Shown: one piece after another, positions 1 through 8,210 of the stretch
Layout: each line of letters begins with the position of its first letter
How positions within the stretch are numbered: position 1 is the first letter of the stretch
From: Microbulbifer okhotskensis
GTDB lineage: Bacteria > Pseudomonadota > Gammaproteobacteria > Pseudomonadales > Cellvibrionaceae
Direction: 5' to 3'
DNA length: 64,000 nucleotides
Assembly (NCBI RefSeq): GCF_023895975.1
Contig: NZ_JALBWM010000008.1
Location: 21,288-85,287, forward strand
The notes under the pieces: model-generated
Told to the model about the DNA's origin: nothing
Databases searched by the model: none
The model's input: only the letters and a program-made list of their open reading frames with translations
Program-made: the position numbers and the translations under genes

Positions 1-1
1 T

Positions 2-115
2 GCCAAACGCTATATTCGGCGCCGGATTGAACGTATGTGGCTCAGAGTAGAATGGGAAATTTCCGATAAGGAAATCCCCTGGAGAAAATATGAAGCCGAG
101 GGCTTAAGGCGTTAG
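2..115 (+). CDS. C-terminal end of an unidentified protein (truncated by window edge)
   Basis: An open frame enters from the left edge and runs 37 codons to TAG at 113-115. The visible tail is very basic and tryptophan-rich, with an RYIRRRIERMWLRVEW-like stretch. The stop overlaps the last bases of the convergent ELM1-like gene by four bases, an arrangement typical of real neighbouring ends. The fragment is too short to assign to a family. By context it could belong to the lipopolysaccharide cluster, but that is inference only. Confidence 0.45.
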   Translation, partial: AKRYIRRRIERMWLRVEWEISDKEIPWRKYEAEGLRR

Positions 116-999
116 CTCGCCGGCAGTCCGCATCGCTGTAACAATGCTCTAGCACACACCAAATACTGATCTAGTGGCTGGCGCTTAATGCCTCCTCCCG
201 CCAGCAGCCGATCGGTCACGCGCCCCTGATCCAAAAGGCGCTGAACCGCAGAGCGCACTTTATTGGACCTACTGCGGCTCGGAACTCGAATCACGCCCAC
301 TTGCGCACGGCTTTGCAGCGACTCAAAGAGCATGGAAATGCTGTCCTCAGTAACCCAGATCGTTTCGGCCTCTGAGAGCTGCTTCTGAAGCCAGCCCGGT
401 GGGCAAGAGCGCCAGTCGACCCGTTGAACATCACTACCGCTCAATAACTCCAGTGTGCCCTCTGGTGTTCGCCGACTGTCAGAAACAGACCAATCCAAAG
501 GCCGTGCTAGCAGCTGCTCTACCTGCTGATGAATTGAAACCGAGTCCCAAACGTAGTGCTTACTGGGCCCACCCAATAAAATAAGTCCCTTGCCGACTTG
601 AAGGGCATCATTCGGCAGCGGCTCTGTCAGAGCCCCCTGACTAAGGATGACGTTGGGCAGCGGCGGCGGCCGATCATGCTCAGGCACAATAGCAAAGTCA
701 AAAAGACGGTAGGGGAGTAAAGGACGGTTGATGGCCACTGTACGACCACCAAAACGATAGCGTGCCGACAACATGGGCAGGCGGCTGCGGCGGCCTGTCC
801 CAATCAGAAAATCCGGCCTGGGGCATGCCCCTAACCATTCTCCAGGGTTTAGGAAGATGCGGCCGGCAGAGTACTCTGAAGGTATATCAAAAGCTTGTAA
901 TTCCCCACCAAAACTCCTACGTATCCCCTCCACCAAGGCAGCGCTCTGCTTTTCGTGCGCACGGTTACCATCGAGAAAACGCCAGACTGTAAGCTGCAA
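112..999 (-). CDS. ELM1-like (DUF1022/GT-B-fold type) protein
   Basis: Encodes 295 residues resembling the family named after plant mitochondrial fission protein ELM1, which in bacteria is usually found in cell-envelope loci and is thought to be glycosyltransferase-like. Family hallmarks are an N-terminal LDGNRAHEKQS, a central PDFLIGTGRRSRLP, FAIVPEHDRP, the glycine segment LLGGPSKHYVWD, DSRRTPEG, and the C-terminal VTEDSISMLFE. The start is TTG at 999: an in-frame stop lies just upstream and AGGGG sits six bases before it, so no ATG alternative exists. It is divergent from the O-antigen ligase, which supports a surface polysaccharide or LPS role. Biochemical function is not established. Confidence 0.85.
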   Translation of the reverse strand: MQLTVWRFLDGNRAHEKQSAALVEGIRRSFGGELQAFDIPSEYSAGRIFLNPGEWLGACPRPDFLIGTGRRSRLPMLSARYRFGGRTVAINRPLLPYRLFDFAIVPEHDRPPPLPNVILSQGALTEPLPNDALQVGKGLILLGGPSKHYVWDSVSIHQQVEQLLARPLDWSVSDSRRTPEGTLELLSGSDVQRVDWRSCPPGWLQKQLSEAETIWVTEDSISMLFESLQSRAQVGVIRVPSRSRSNKVRSAVQRLLDQGRVTDRLLAGGGIKRQPLDQYLVCARALLQRCGLPAS

Positions 1000-1330
1000 T
1001 ATAGGCCCCTAATTTACCCATCAAACCGACACTCAAGGCGCAGTGTACTGACTGCAAGCTCTCTACGCCACCGCGTGCTGCCCCCCGCTCCTGCCCCTAT
1101 TGGAGCCCAGAAACATCCAGTATACTGCTCCCAATTCTAATTGGACTGTCATAGCGGGCGCGCTCTTATCAACTCGTGCTCCCAAAAGGTCTTGGTCGCA
1201 ACCGCCACAATTATTACTGGAAAACTTCATTTGGGTACTCACAGGCTGCAGACTTTTATGGAGTACTCTCCAAACGCTTGTTATTCGCCCTTCTGAAAAA
1301 ACTCTCTTTACATGATTTACAGTTACAAAT
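1000..1330. other. Divergent intergenic region, ELM1 / O-antigen ligase
   Basis: This 331-base gap separates two divergently read genes and must hold both promoters. Short open frames cross it on both strands but none shows a family motif or a convincing ribosome site. I could not identify a clear -35/-10 pair. Confidence 0.5.
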
Positions 1331-2629
1331 ATGTCTGAACTTGGAAGCACCTCGAACCTTACCCCCGGCCCCGCTTATCGCCAGCAGAACTCGCGCTGGA
1401 TTTCAGGCCTGCTCAAGTGGGCTTATTTCGGGTTGTTCCTGCTGATATGTGGCTTTTACTTCTTTCCCAAAGAGTCGGGCGTGCAAACCGGCTTTTATCT
1501 GACCCTGTTGCCTGCCACAATATTTCTATTGGCTTGGCGAAGGGATTATCGCTTCCTGGCATCCTGGCAATTTGCAGCTTTTTGCAGCCTTCCCTTAGTA
1601 CTGGCCCTATCTGCTTTCTGGGCTTCCGCAGATACTGCTGATGTCTTTAGATCGGCAGATTACTACTGGAAATTAGTGCTCTACCTTGCGCTTTTTTACT
1701 GCGCAATATTTTTCCTCTTGGAGCATTATGGCGACTCAATTTTGCACCAATTGCTACTAGCTGCCATTGTTATTGGCCTGCTCTCAGGCATAGCCTCCTT
1801 GATTGTTTACGTTTCCGACGGAGGCTTACAGAGGCTTCACCGTATTGGAGGCATATCTCTCGAGGGAAACATTGATAAAACAGGCATGTTGTTTGGCTTT
1901 CACGCCCTATTTTGCTGTTATGGTCTCTCGCAAAAGCCCGCTCTTTGGCGATGGGCCTCCGGCGCCGGTTTGCTGACATCCTGTCTCTACATCGTTCTAT
2001 CACAAACCAAAATCCCCATTTTGATGGCCGCTTTCTCAATATTATTGGTGGTTTTCAGCAGCCGATCACGACGGTTAAAAACAATAATTTTAATAGCAAT
2101 GGGAGCGCTACCGATGGCTTATTTAGCGCTATTTGACGATTTACCGTTTCTACATCGCGGCAGCGCTTACTCAATTCGCCTTCATCTATGGCAAAAAGTC
2201 TATGAGGAGTTCTTACAGTCCCCACTGATCGGCCAGGGCTTAGTCCACAAGAAATTTATAGAACTCGATATAATGTTGCCACATCCACACAATTACCTCC
2301 TGGATATTGCGCGCTTTAGTGGCCTGTTGGGAGTTGCTGCATGTGCCTGGCAAGGTCTCGCGGTTTTGTGGAGCATAAAATCCAAAGAGAAAATTCTGAG
2401 TTGGATTCCCGGCCTATATGCCGCCTGGTTCCTGTTCGGAGTGCTGGCGATGCTGGCCTACTCCCAGCAGCCTTTGGTAAAACCCAATTACATTTGGTTC
2501 TTCTACTGGATTCCCCTGGCAATTCTGCTAGCACGGAATAGCCTTGAGAATCAGGACTTGAAGCCGTATAAAACTTTTTTGGAAAGCAATCCTCAAAACA
2601 GTAACCGCTCAGGAACAGAGTCACACTGA
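1331..2629 (+). CDS. O-antigen ligase family protein (Wzy_C/WaaL-like)
   Basis: A 432-residue polytopic inner-membrane protein with about ten to twelve hydrophobic segments. The large periplasmic loop region carries the signature SPLIGQGLVHKK followed by PHPHNYLLDIARFSG, the G-x-G and HxHN pattern of the Wzy_C/O-antigen ligase family. Members either join O-antigen to lipid A-core or polymerise or ligate related glycans on undecaprenyl carriers; sequence alone does not separate WaaL, Wzy and PglL roles. Its TGA overlaps the ATG of the UDP-glucose dehydrogenase gene by one base (TGATG), indicating translational coupling. No strong Shine-Dalgarno precedes the ATG, so the start is the first in-frame ATG. 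Confidence 0.85.
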   Translation: MSELGSTSNLTPGPAYRQQNSRWISGLLKWAYFGLFLLICGFYFFPKESGVQTGFYLTLLPATIFLLAWRRDYRFLASWQFAAFCSLPLVLALSAFWASADTADVFRSADYYWKLVLYLALFYCAIFFLLEHYGDSILHQLLLAAIVIGLLSGIASLIVYVSDGGLQRLHRIGGISLEGNIDKTGMLFGFHALFCCYGLSQKPALWRWASGAGLLTSCLYIVLSQTKIPILMAAFSILLVVFSSRSRRLKTIILIAMGALPMAYLALFDDLPFLHRGSAYSIRLHLWQKVYEEFLQSPLIGQGLVHKKFIELDIMLPHPHNYLLDIARFSGLLGVAACAWQGLAVLWSIKSKEKILSWIPGLYAAWFLFGVLAMLAYSQQPLVKPNYIWFFYWIPLAILLARNSLENQDLKPYKTFLESNPQNSNRSGTESH

Positions 2630-3972
2630 TGAATGTAACCGTATTTGGCACAGGCTATGTAGGCCTGGTGCAAGCAGCAGTCTTAGCTGAAGCTGGCAAT
2701 AAAGTAGTCTGTATTGATATAGATACGAAAAAAGTCGAGCGTCTCAAGCAGGGAGTTATCCCTATTTATGAGCCCGGCCTTGAACCCATGGTCAACAACA
2801 GCGTCTCCTCTGGCAATCTATCATTTTCAACCGAAGCCGCTTTCGGCGTTGAACACGGCGAGTTAATTTTCATTGCCGTTGGCACTCCTCCAGATGAAGA
2901 CGGCTCGGCCGACCTCCGCCATGTATTAACCGTTGCGGCAACGATTGCCCAGTTTATGGAGAGTAAAAAATATATTATCAACAAGTCCACCGTTCCCGTT
3001 GGCACCGCCGATAAAGTCAGAGCAACGGTTGAGAGCGAGCTCTCCAAGCGCAACAGGTCTGACCTGCCCTTCGACATCATTTCAAATCCTGAGTTTTTAA
3101 AGGAGGGCTCAGCACTTAATGACTGTATGCGCCCAGACCGAATTATTATCGGCACCTCAGAAGCTGATTCAGAACAAAAGTTGCGCCACCTATACGCTCC
3201 ATTCAATCGCAATCACGAGAAAATACTGGTGATGGATGTGAAGAGTGCTGAGTTAACCAAATACGCAGCCAACTGTATGCTGGCCACTAAAATCAGTTTT
3301 ATGAACGAAATGGCTAATATCGCCGATAAAGTCGGCGCTGATATTGAAGCTGTAAGGAAAGGCATTGGCTCGGATCCCCGAGTGGGATACCAGTTTATCT
3401 ACGCTGGAATTGGCTACGGCGGCTCCTGTTTCCCGAAAGATGTGAAGGCTTTAATTTCCTCGGCTCAGCAAATGGGTATAGCCGCAGATATTCTGGCTGC
3501 GGTGGAATCGCGCAACGAACGCCAGAAACACTATCTCGTAGAAAAGATTCTGAGCCATTTCAACGGAGATATCCAAGATAAGACTTTTGCGCTTTGGGGA
3601 CTGTCTTTCAAACCCAACACTGATGATATGAGAGAGGCACCCAGCCGTATACTACTGACACGTCTTTGGGAGCGAGGGGCAAAGGTCCGCGCCTTTGATC
3701 CAGAGGCCCTCACCGAGTGCCAACGGATTTTTGGCGATCGTGAGGACCTGGCGTTATGCGAATCCAAAAATGACGCTTTGCAGGGAGCTGATGCTTTGAT
3801 CGTTGCTACCGAATGGCAGCAATTTAAATCCCTTGACCTTAATGAGGTCAAAGGCGCGCTTAGCACAGCCGTAGTCTTCGATGGTCGCAATCAGTATGAA
3901 CCCGGGGAGATGCGTGACGCAGGATTTGATTATTACTGCGTAGGGCGGCCAGACACAAGAAGCTCTGTTTAA
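2629..3972 (+). CDS. ugd: UDP-glucose 6-dehydrogenase
   Basis: 447 residues; oxidises UDP-glucose to UDP-glucuronate with two NAD+, supplying acidic sugars for surface polysaccharides. The N-terminal Rossmann motif GTGYVG is at residues 7-12, the substrate segment NPEFLKEGSA at about 153-162, and the catalytic cysteine (C267) lies in GYGGSCFPKD. The C-terminal UDP-binding domain contains ALWGLSFKPNTDDMREAPS. The length matches the single-domain bacterial family. It is coupled to the upstream ligase gene by a one-base stop/start overlap and is followed by a hairpin terminator, so the two form an operon. Confidence 0.96.
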   Translation: MNVTVFGTGYVGLVQAAVLAEAGNKVVCIDIDTKKVERLKQGVIPIYEPGLEPMVNNSVSSGNLSFSTEAAFGVEHGELIFIAVGTPPDEDGSADLRHVLTVAATIAQFMESKKYIINKSTVPVGTADKVRATVESELSKRNRSDLPFDIISNPEFLKEGSALNDCMRPDRIIIGTSEADSEQKLRHLYAPFNRNHEKILVMDVKSAELTKYAANCMLATKISFMNEMANIADKVGADIEAVRKGIGSDPRVGYQFIYAGIGYGGSCFPKDVKALISSAQQMGIAADILAAVESRNERQKHYLVEKILSHFNGDIQDKTFALWGLSFKPNTDDMREAPSRILLTRLWERGAKVRAFDPEALTECQRIFGDREDLALCESKNDALQGADALIVATEWQQFKSLDLNEVKGALSTAVVFDGRNQYEPGEMRDAGFDYYCVGRPDTRSSV

Positions 3973-3990
3973 ATCAGTAGCCCTCAAAAA

Positions 3991-4016
3991 AACCCGGCTC
4001 TCGCTGGGTTTCTTTA
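3991..4016. terminator. Bidirectional intrinsic terminator between ugd and ilvE
   Basis: Eight-base stem (AACCCGGC pairing with GCTGGGTT, one G-T pair) with a TCTC loop at 3991-4010. It is followed by a short T-rich tail on the plus strand and preceded by a seven-A run that becomes a U tract on the minus strand, so it can end both convergent transcripts. Confidence 0.8.
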
Positions 4017-4024
4017 TTTGCCCG

Positions 4025-4978
4025 TCAAGCTATGCGTATTTTCCTTTCGGCCTGGCCTGACACATCACATAGCCAGCCACGGTGCGCCGCACTGCGCCCA
4101 TGTACGACCTCAAAATAGAGACTTTGTAGCCGCCCCGTAATAGGACCTCGACGGCCACTGCCGATAGCACGTCCATCCAGTTCACTGATAGGTACTACTT
4201 CTGCTGCGGTGCCGGTGAAAAAAGCCTCATCGGCAATATAAACTTCATCGCGAGTAATGCGTTTTTCTACAACCCGATAGCCGCATTCCCTGGCCAGTTC
4301 GATAACCGTATCGCGGGTAATGCCATCCAGACAGGAAGTCAGTTCCGGGGTGTAGATAGTCCCATCCCTAACAATGAAAAAATTCTCTCCGCTGCCCTCT
4401 GCTACATATCCCTCTGGATCGAGTAGCAAAGCCTCGTCGCACCCATTGCGTACAGCTTCCTGCAACGCCAGCATCGAATTAATGTAATTGCCATTCGCTT
4501 TGGCCTTACACATACTGATATTTACATGGTGGCGAGTATATGAAGAGGTGTTGACCTTGATCCCCTTTTCAAGAGCCTCAGGGCTCATATAACTGGGCCA
4601 CTCCCAGGAGGCCACGATCACATGAGTGGTCAAGTTTTCTGCCCGCAACCCCATTCCTTCCGACCCGTAAAAGACCATCGGCCTGAGGTAGGCATGACGC
4701 AGATTATTTTCTCGCACCACCAGACGCTGAGCTTCATTCAACTCATCGGCGTTATAGGGCATCGGAATATTCATAATTTTCGCAGAACGAAACAACCGGC
4801 GGGTATGATCCTGCAAACGGAAAATACTGGCGCCAGCATCGGTTTCATAAGCACGTACTCCCTCAAACACCCCCATTCCGTAGTGCAGAGTGTGGGTTAA
4901 AACGTGCACCCGAGCGTCGCGCCAGGGAACCAATTCACCATCAAACCAGATAACGCCGTCGCGGTCGGCAAAAGACAT
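4025..4978 (-). CDS. ilvE: Branched-chain amino acid aminotransferase
   Basis: 317 residues of fold-type IV PLP transaminase; catalyses the last step of isoleucine, leucine and valine synthesis and the first step of their breakdown. The N-terminus WFDGELVPWRDARVHVLTHT and YGMGVFEGVRAY are typical. Lysine 160 in CKAKANGNYINS corresponds to the PLP lysine of E. coli IlvE, and EGSGENFF is the cofactor phosphate/glutamate region. It lies 60 bases downstream of glnE on the same strand, a pairing common in gammaproteobacteria. Confidence 0.95.
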   Translation of the reverse strand: MSFADRDGVIWFDGELVPWRDARVHVLTHTLHYGMGVFEGVRAYETDAGASIFRLQDHTRRLFRSAKIMNIPMPYNADELNEAQRLVVRENNLRHAYLRPMVFYGSEGMGLRAENLTTHVIVASWEWPSYMSPEALEKGIKVNTSSYTRHHVNISMCKAKANGNYINSMLALQEAVRNGCDEALLLDPEGYVAEGSGENFFIVRDGTIYTPELTSCLDGITRDTVIELARECGYRVVEKRITRDEVYIADEAFFTGTAAEVVPISELDGRAIGSGRRGPITGRLQSLYFEVVHGRSAAHRGWLCDVSGQAERKIRIA

Positions 4979-5038
4979 GGGGCAACTCCTACAAATCCTG
5001 AAAAACAGTTTAATCGGGCAGCAGGTATAAGCCCGGCT

Positions 5039-7882
5039 CTAACCGAGTAATTGCTGCCAGTTTGTTTGAACGGTCTTTCTTTCCGCTGTGAAGTGGTCAT
5101 CGCTCACAATCCCTGGCTGTTGTTGTAATGCCAGGCGATGACCTTCAGATCGGTAGGCTTTGTAGGCGTCGATCAGATATCCGGCTTGTTTGGCCGTCAT
5201 CAGGCCCGCGTCTATCAGACTTTCGAGAATGCGAATATTATCGGTATATCGCACTATCGAGGGCGCAGTTTGTGCCCAGGCCAGAGCCGCATATTGAACC
5301 AAAAATTCAATATCGACAATACCGCCCGCGCCGTGCTTTAAGTCAAAATTTTTATCGTTGCTCTTATCCAGGTGCGCACGCATTTTATTACGCATATTCA
5401 CCACTTCATCGCGCAATTTATCGCTCATTCGCGACTGGCAAAGCAATTTCAGACGTAGCTGTCGAAATGCCCCACACAATCGTGTGCTACCTGCGACAGG
5501 CCGTGTTCGCACCAGAGCCTGATGCTCCCAAGTCCAAGCGTTTTCGCGTTGGTATTTTTCGAAAGCGCCAATGGAAGTTACCAACAAGCCGGAATTGCCA
5601 GAGGGGCGCAGCCTCGTATCCACTTCGTACAGAGGACCACTCAACGTCCGAGTCTGCAATATGTGGATAAGTCTCTGTGCCAAACGGGTAAAAAAGCTCA
5701 AATTATCGATGCGGATATCGCCATCAGTACTCTGCTGAGCATCGGCATCGTGGACGAAAACAATATCCAAATCCGAGCCATGGGCAAGCTCCAATCCACC
5801 CAGCTTGCCGTATGCAATAATGGCGAAATGCATGTCCTCTGCAGATGTTCCCGCCGGCACACCGTATTTTTCCACCATCTGTGTCCACGCGAGCTGCAAC
5901 GACTGCTGCAGTATCGCTTCCGCCAACCAGCTCAGGGAATCACTGACTTTCATCAGTGGCAGGGCCCCACTCACTTCCTGCGCGGCAATACGCAGGCTTT
6001 GACTCTGCTTAAAATAGCGCAGCGTCTCCATTTGTAATTCCAAGTCGTCGGGATCAATGCGAAGCAGCTCCAGTCGAAGCTCATCGGCGATATCGGCCGC
6101 AGTTGACGGGGCCAGCAGCCTGCGGGAATCGAGTAGCTCGTCGAGTAAAATAGGATGACGTGCCAGCTGCTCGGCAATCCAGGGGCTGGCGCTACATAGG
6201 CGCACCAGTTGGCTCAGAACCGCTGGATTCTCATTAATCAGGACCAGATAAGCACTGCGACGCAATACCGAGCGCACCAGTGGCAATACCCGAGTAAGTA
6301 CCAGTAAAGGCTGCTCCTGCAGCCCAGCGACAGCTAATAACAGGGGCATAAAGTGGTCCAGCCGGGACCTGGATGAAGCGGGAAGTGCAGCGACCATCGG
6401 CGATTGACACAGCTCTCTCAAATAATCCAGAGCTTGCTGGGCTGGCTTGAATCCATTCTCTGTCAGAGTCTGTAGGTTTTCTTCCGCGCTGCTGTCATCG
6501 TCACAACTTGCCCACAGCCCCTGCCACTCCACAGCAATATTGGGCATGGTCATTTCTGCTGGAGGGGCGATCACGGTATCGAATTCCCTCTCAACTAACC
6601 CGCGGACACCAACTAACTCTTCATCCAATTGCACCCAGCTGTCGCGACCCAGGGCAAAAGCCAGCCTCTCTCTTTCATCGGGCTCATTGGGCAGGGCCTG
6701 GGTCTGTTGATCCTTGTATGCCTGGAGGGCGTGTTCAGTCCGGCGCAGCAATAGATAGCAACCAGTGAGCTTTTCAGCCATACCAGGCTCAATGTGCCCA
6801 TCACTTTCCAACAGCGGTAGTAGCTTGAGCAGATTGCGCTCGCGCAAAGCGGGTTCGCGCCCACCGCGAATCAACTGAAACGCCTGAGCGATAAATTCCA
6901 CCTCGCGAATACCTCCCCGGCCGAGTTTGATATTGTCGATCAGTCCACGGGCCCGTACCTGCCGCTGAATCAGTGCCTTCATTTCACGCAGGGCATCAAT
7001 GGCACTGAAATCGATATATCGACGATAGGTAAATGGACGCAGCAACTCCATCAATTCCGCAGCAAAAACTTCGTTCCCGGCTACCGGACGAGCCTTCACC
7101 ATGGCGTAGCGTTCCCATTCCCGTCCCTGGGTCTGGTAATAGTCCTCCAGTGCCGCAAAGTGGCTCACCAAAGGCCCACTGTCGCCGTAGGGTCGCAAAC
7201 GCATATCCACGCGAAAAACGAAACCTTCTGCATTAATGCTATCGAGTGATTTGATCAGACGTTGCCCCAGTTTCTGGAAAAATTTCTGGTTTTCCACACT
7301 CTGATCGCCATCCGTATAACCCGGTTCTGGATAGGCGAAAATCAGGTCAATATCTGATGACAGATTAAGTTCCCTGGCGCCGAGCTTGCCCATGCCGAGT
7401 ACCACCATCGACTGAGCAAGACCTTCGCAGCTGCGGGGTTCCCCATAGCGCACCACTAACTGCTTGTGGTGCCAGGTCATGGCTGTACAGATGGAAAGCT
7501 CCGCCAACTCACTGAGACGCAGGCACACCCGAGGGATATCCCATTGCCCGGCAAAATCACGAAATATCATTTCCGCCGTTACCCGGTTGCGCAGAAGGCG
7601 CAACCGGTAGTCCAAGTCATCATCACCACTAATCGCGGGCAACTCTAGTCCCAAATCCTTGTGTCGCAGCAGAGCCTGCAGAAACTCAGGGTGCCGGCAA
7701 CATTGGCGGTAAAAAAATTCTGAGCCAACCAGGGATCGCGCCACAGCCTGTTGCAGAACCGGATCTTCTAAAAGACTCTCTACTTCTTTGGCAAGCTCTG
7801 TATCTGCCTGCTCATACCAATCATTCCAAAGTAACTGGAGCTGGGGGAGAATGGATGTTGGGCTCTGAAGACTATCAAACAT
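5039..7882 (-). CDS. glnE: Bifunctional glutamine synthetase adenylyltransferase/deadenylylase
   Basis: About 947 residues, the usual GlnE length. It adenylylates and de-adenylylates GlnA in response to PII and glutamine. The two nucleotidyltransferase modules are visible: LGARELNLSSDIDLIFAY in the N-terminal half (deadenylylase) and GKLGGLELAHGSDLDIVF in the C-terminal half (adenylylase), each with its metal-binding DxD. The open frame extends to a TTG at 7891, but the AAGGA at 7893-7897 would touch that codon and is ten bases from the ATG at 7882, so I choose 7882. ilvE follows in the same direction. Confidence 0.95.
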   Translation of the reverse strand: MFDSLQSPTSILPQLQLLWNDWYEQADTELAKEVESLLEDPVLQQAVARSLVGSEFFYRQCCRHPEFLQALLRHKDLGLELPAISGDDDLDYRLRLLRNRVTAEMIFRDFAGQWDIPRVCLRLSELAELSICTAMTWHHKQLVVRYGEPRSCEGLAQSMVVLGMGKLGARELNLSSDIDLIFAYPEPGYTDGDQSVENQKFFQKLGQRLIKSLDSINAEGFVFRVDMRLRPYGDSGPLVSHFAALEDYYQTQGREWERYAMVKARPVAGNEVFAAELMELLRPFTYRRYIDFSAIDALREMKALIQRQVRARGLIDNIKLGRGGIREVEFIAQAFQLIRGGREPALRERNLLKLLPLLESDGHIEPGMAEKLTGCYLLLRRTEHALQAYKDQQTQALPNEPDERERLAFALGRDSWVQLDEELVGVRGLVEREFDTVIAPPAEMTMPNIAVEWQGLWASCDDDSSAEENLQTLTENGFKPAQQALDYLRELCQSPMVAALPASSRSRLDHFMPLLLAVAGLQEQPLLVLTRVLPLVRSVLRRSAYLVLINENPAVLSQLVRLCSASPWIAEQLARHPILLDELLDSRRLLAPSTAADIADELRLELLRIDPDDLELQMETLRYFKQSQSLRIAAQEVSGALPLMKVSDSLSWLAEAILQQSLQLAWTQMVEKYGVPAGTSAEDMHFAIIAYGKLGGLELAHGSDLDIVFVHDADAQQSTDGDIRIDNLSFFTRLAQRLIHILQTRTLSGPLYEVDTRLRPSGNSGLLVTSIGAFEKYQRENAWTWEHQALVRTRPVAGSTRLCGAFRQLRLKLLCQSRMSDKLRDEVVNMRNKMRAHLDKSNDKNFDLKHGAGGIVDIEFLVQYAALAWAQTAPSIVRYTDNIRILESLIDAGLMTAKQAGYLIDAYKAYRSEGHRLALQQQPGIVSDDHFTAERKTVQTNWQQLLG

Positions 7883-8210
7883 GGGGATCAATCCTTGGGA
7901 CTGCTACTCCGCGCCGCACCCTCAGGGCAACCTGGAATACTGCAGAGACAGTTCCGAATAATCAGTATGGGCAGCAGGACAAATTCTTACTGCGGCACTA
8001 TTACGCCCGCTCTGATGCTCGCAAAAAACCCATCCCCAGTGGCGGGCTTCTAGCAGGCTCATAAACAGTATGTTTGTCAGCCTGCCAACGCAAAAAGGAA
8101 GCGCCAGTGACAACTCAAACGACAAAGGGCTGGAACTGTCCTGGAAAGTTTGCGGGCATACGCGGCAAATCTGGATTGAAAAAACTTCGCCAAGTCTTTT
8201 CAATCATTTA
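7883..8210. other. Intergenic region between the GspE-like gene and glnE
   Basis: This 328-base gap lies between two minus-strand genes. On the minus strand 8023-8049 reads CCCGCC...GATGGG followed by six T, an imperfect terminator-like hairpin. A longer inverted repeat is at 8174-8205. A 93-codon minus-strand frame (7922-8203) starts inside that repeat, has no family motif, and is probably not a gene. The glnE promoter should lie in the half next to 7883. Confidence 0.45.
8174..8205. repeat. Long inverted repeat just 3' of the GspE-like gene
   Basis: GATTGAAAA at 8174-8182 pairs perfectly with TTTTCAATC at 8197-8205, with an inner ACTT/AAGT stem, one mismatch and a four-base loop. It begins six bases beyond the stop codon of the minus-strand ATPase gene. 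There is no U tract after the stem, so it may act as an mRNA 3' stabiliser or weak terminator. Confidence 0.6.

Noticed and set aside
1063..1350. 95-codon minus-strand frame upstream of the O-antigen ligase
   Set aside because: Crosses the divergent promoter region and the ligase start; no recognisable motif.
7922..8203. 93-codon minus-strand frame
   Set aside because: Begins within the inverted repeat, has no motif, and lies between two genes needing a terminator and a promoter.
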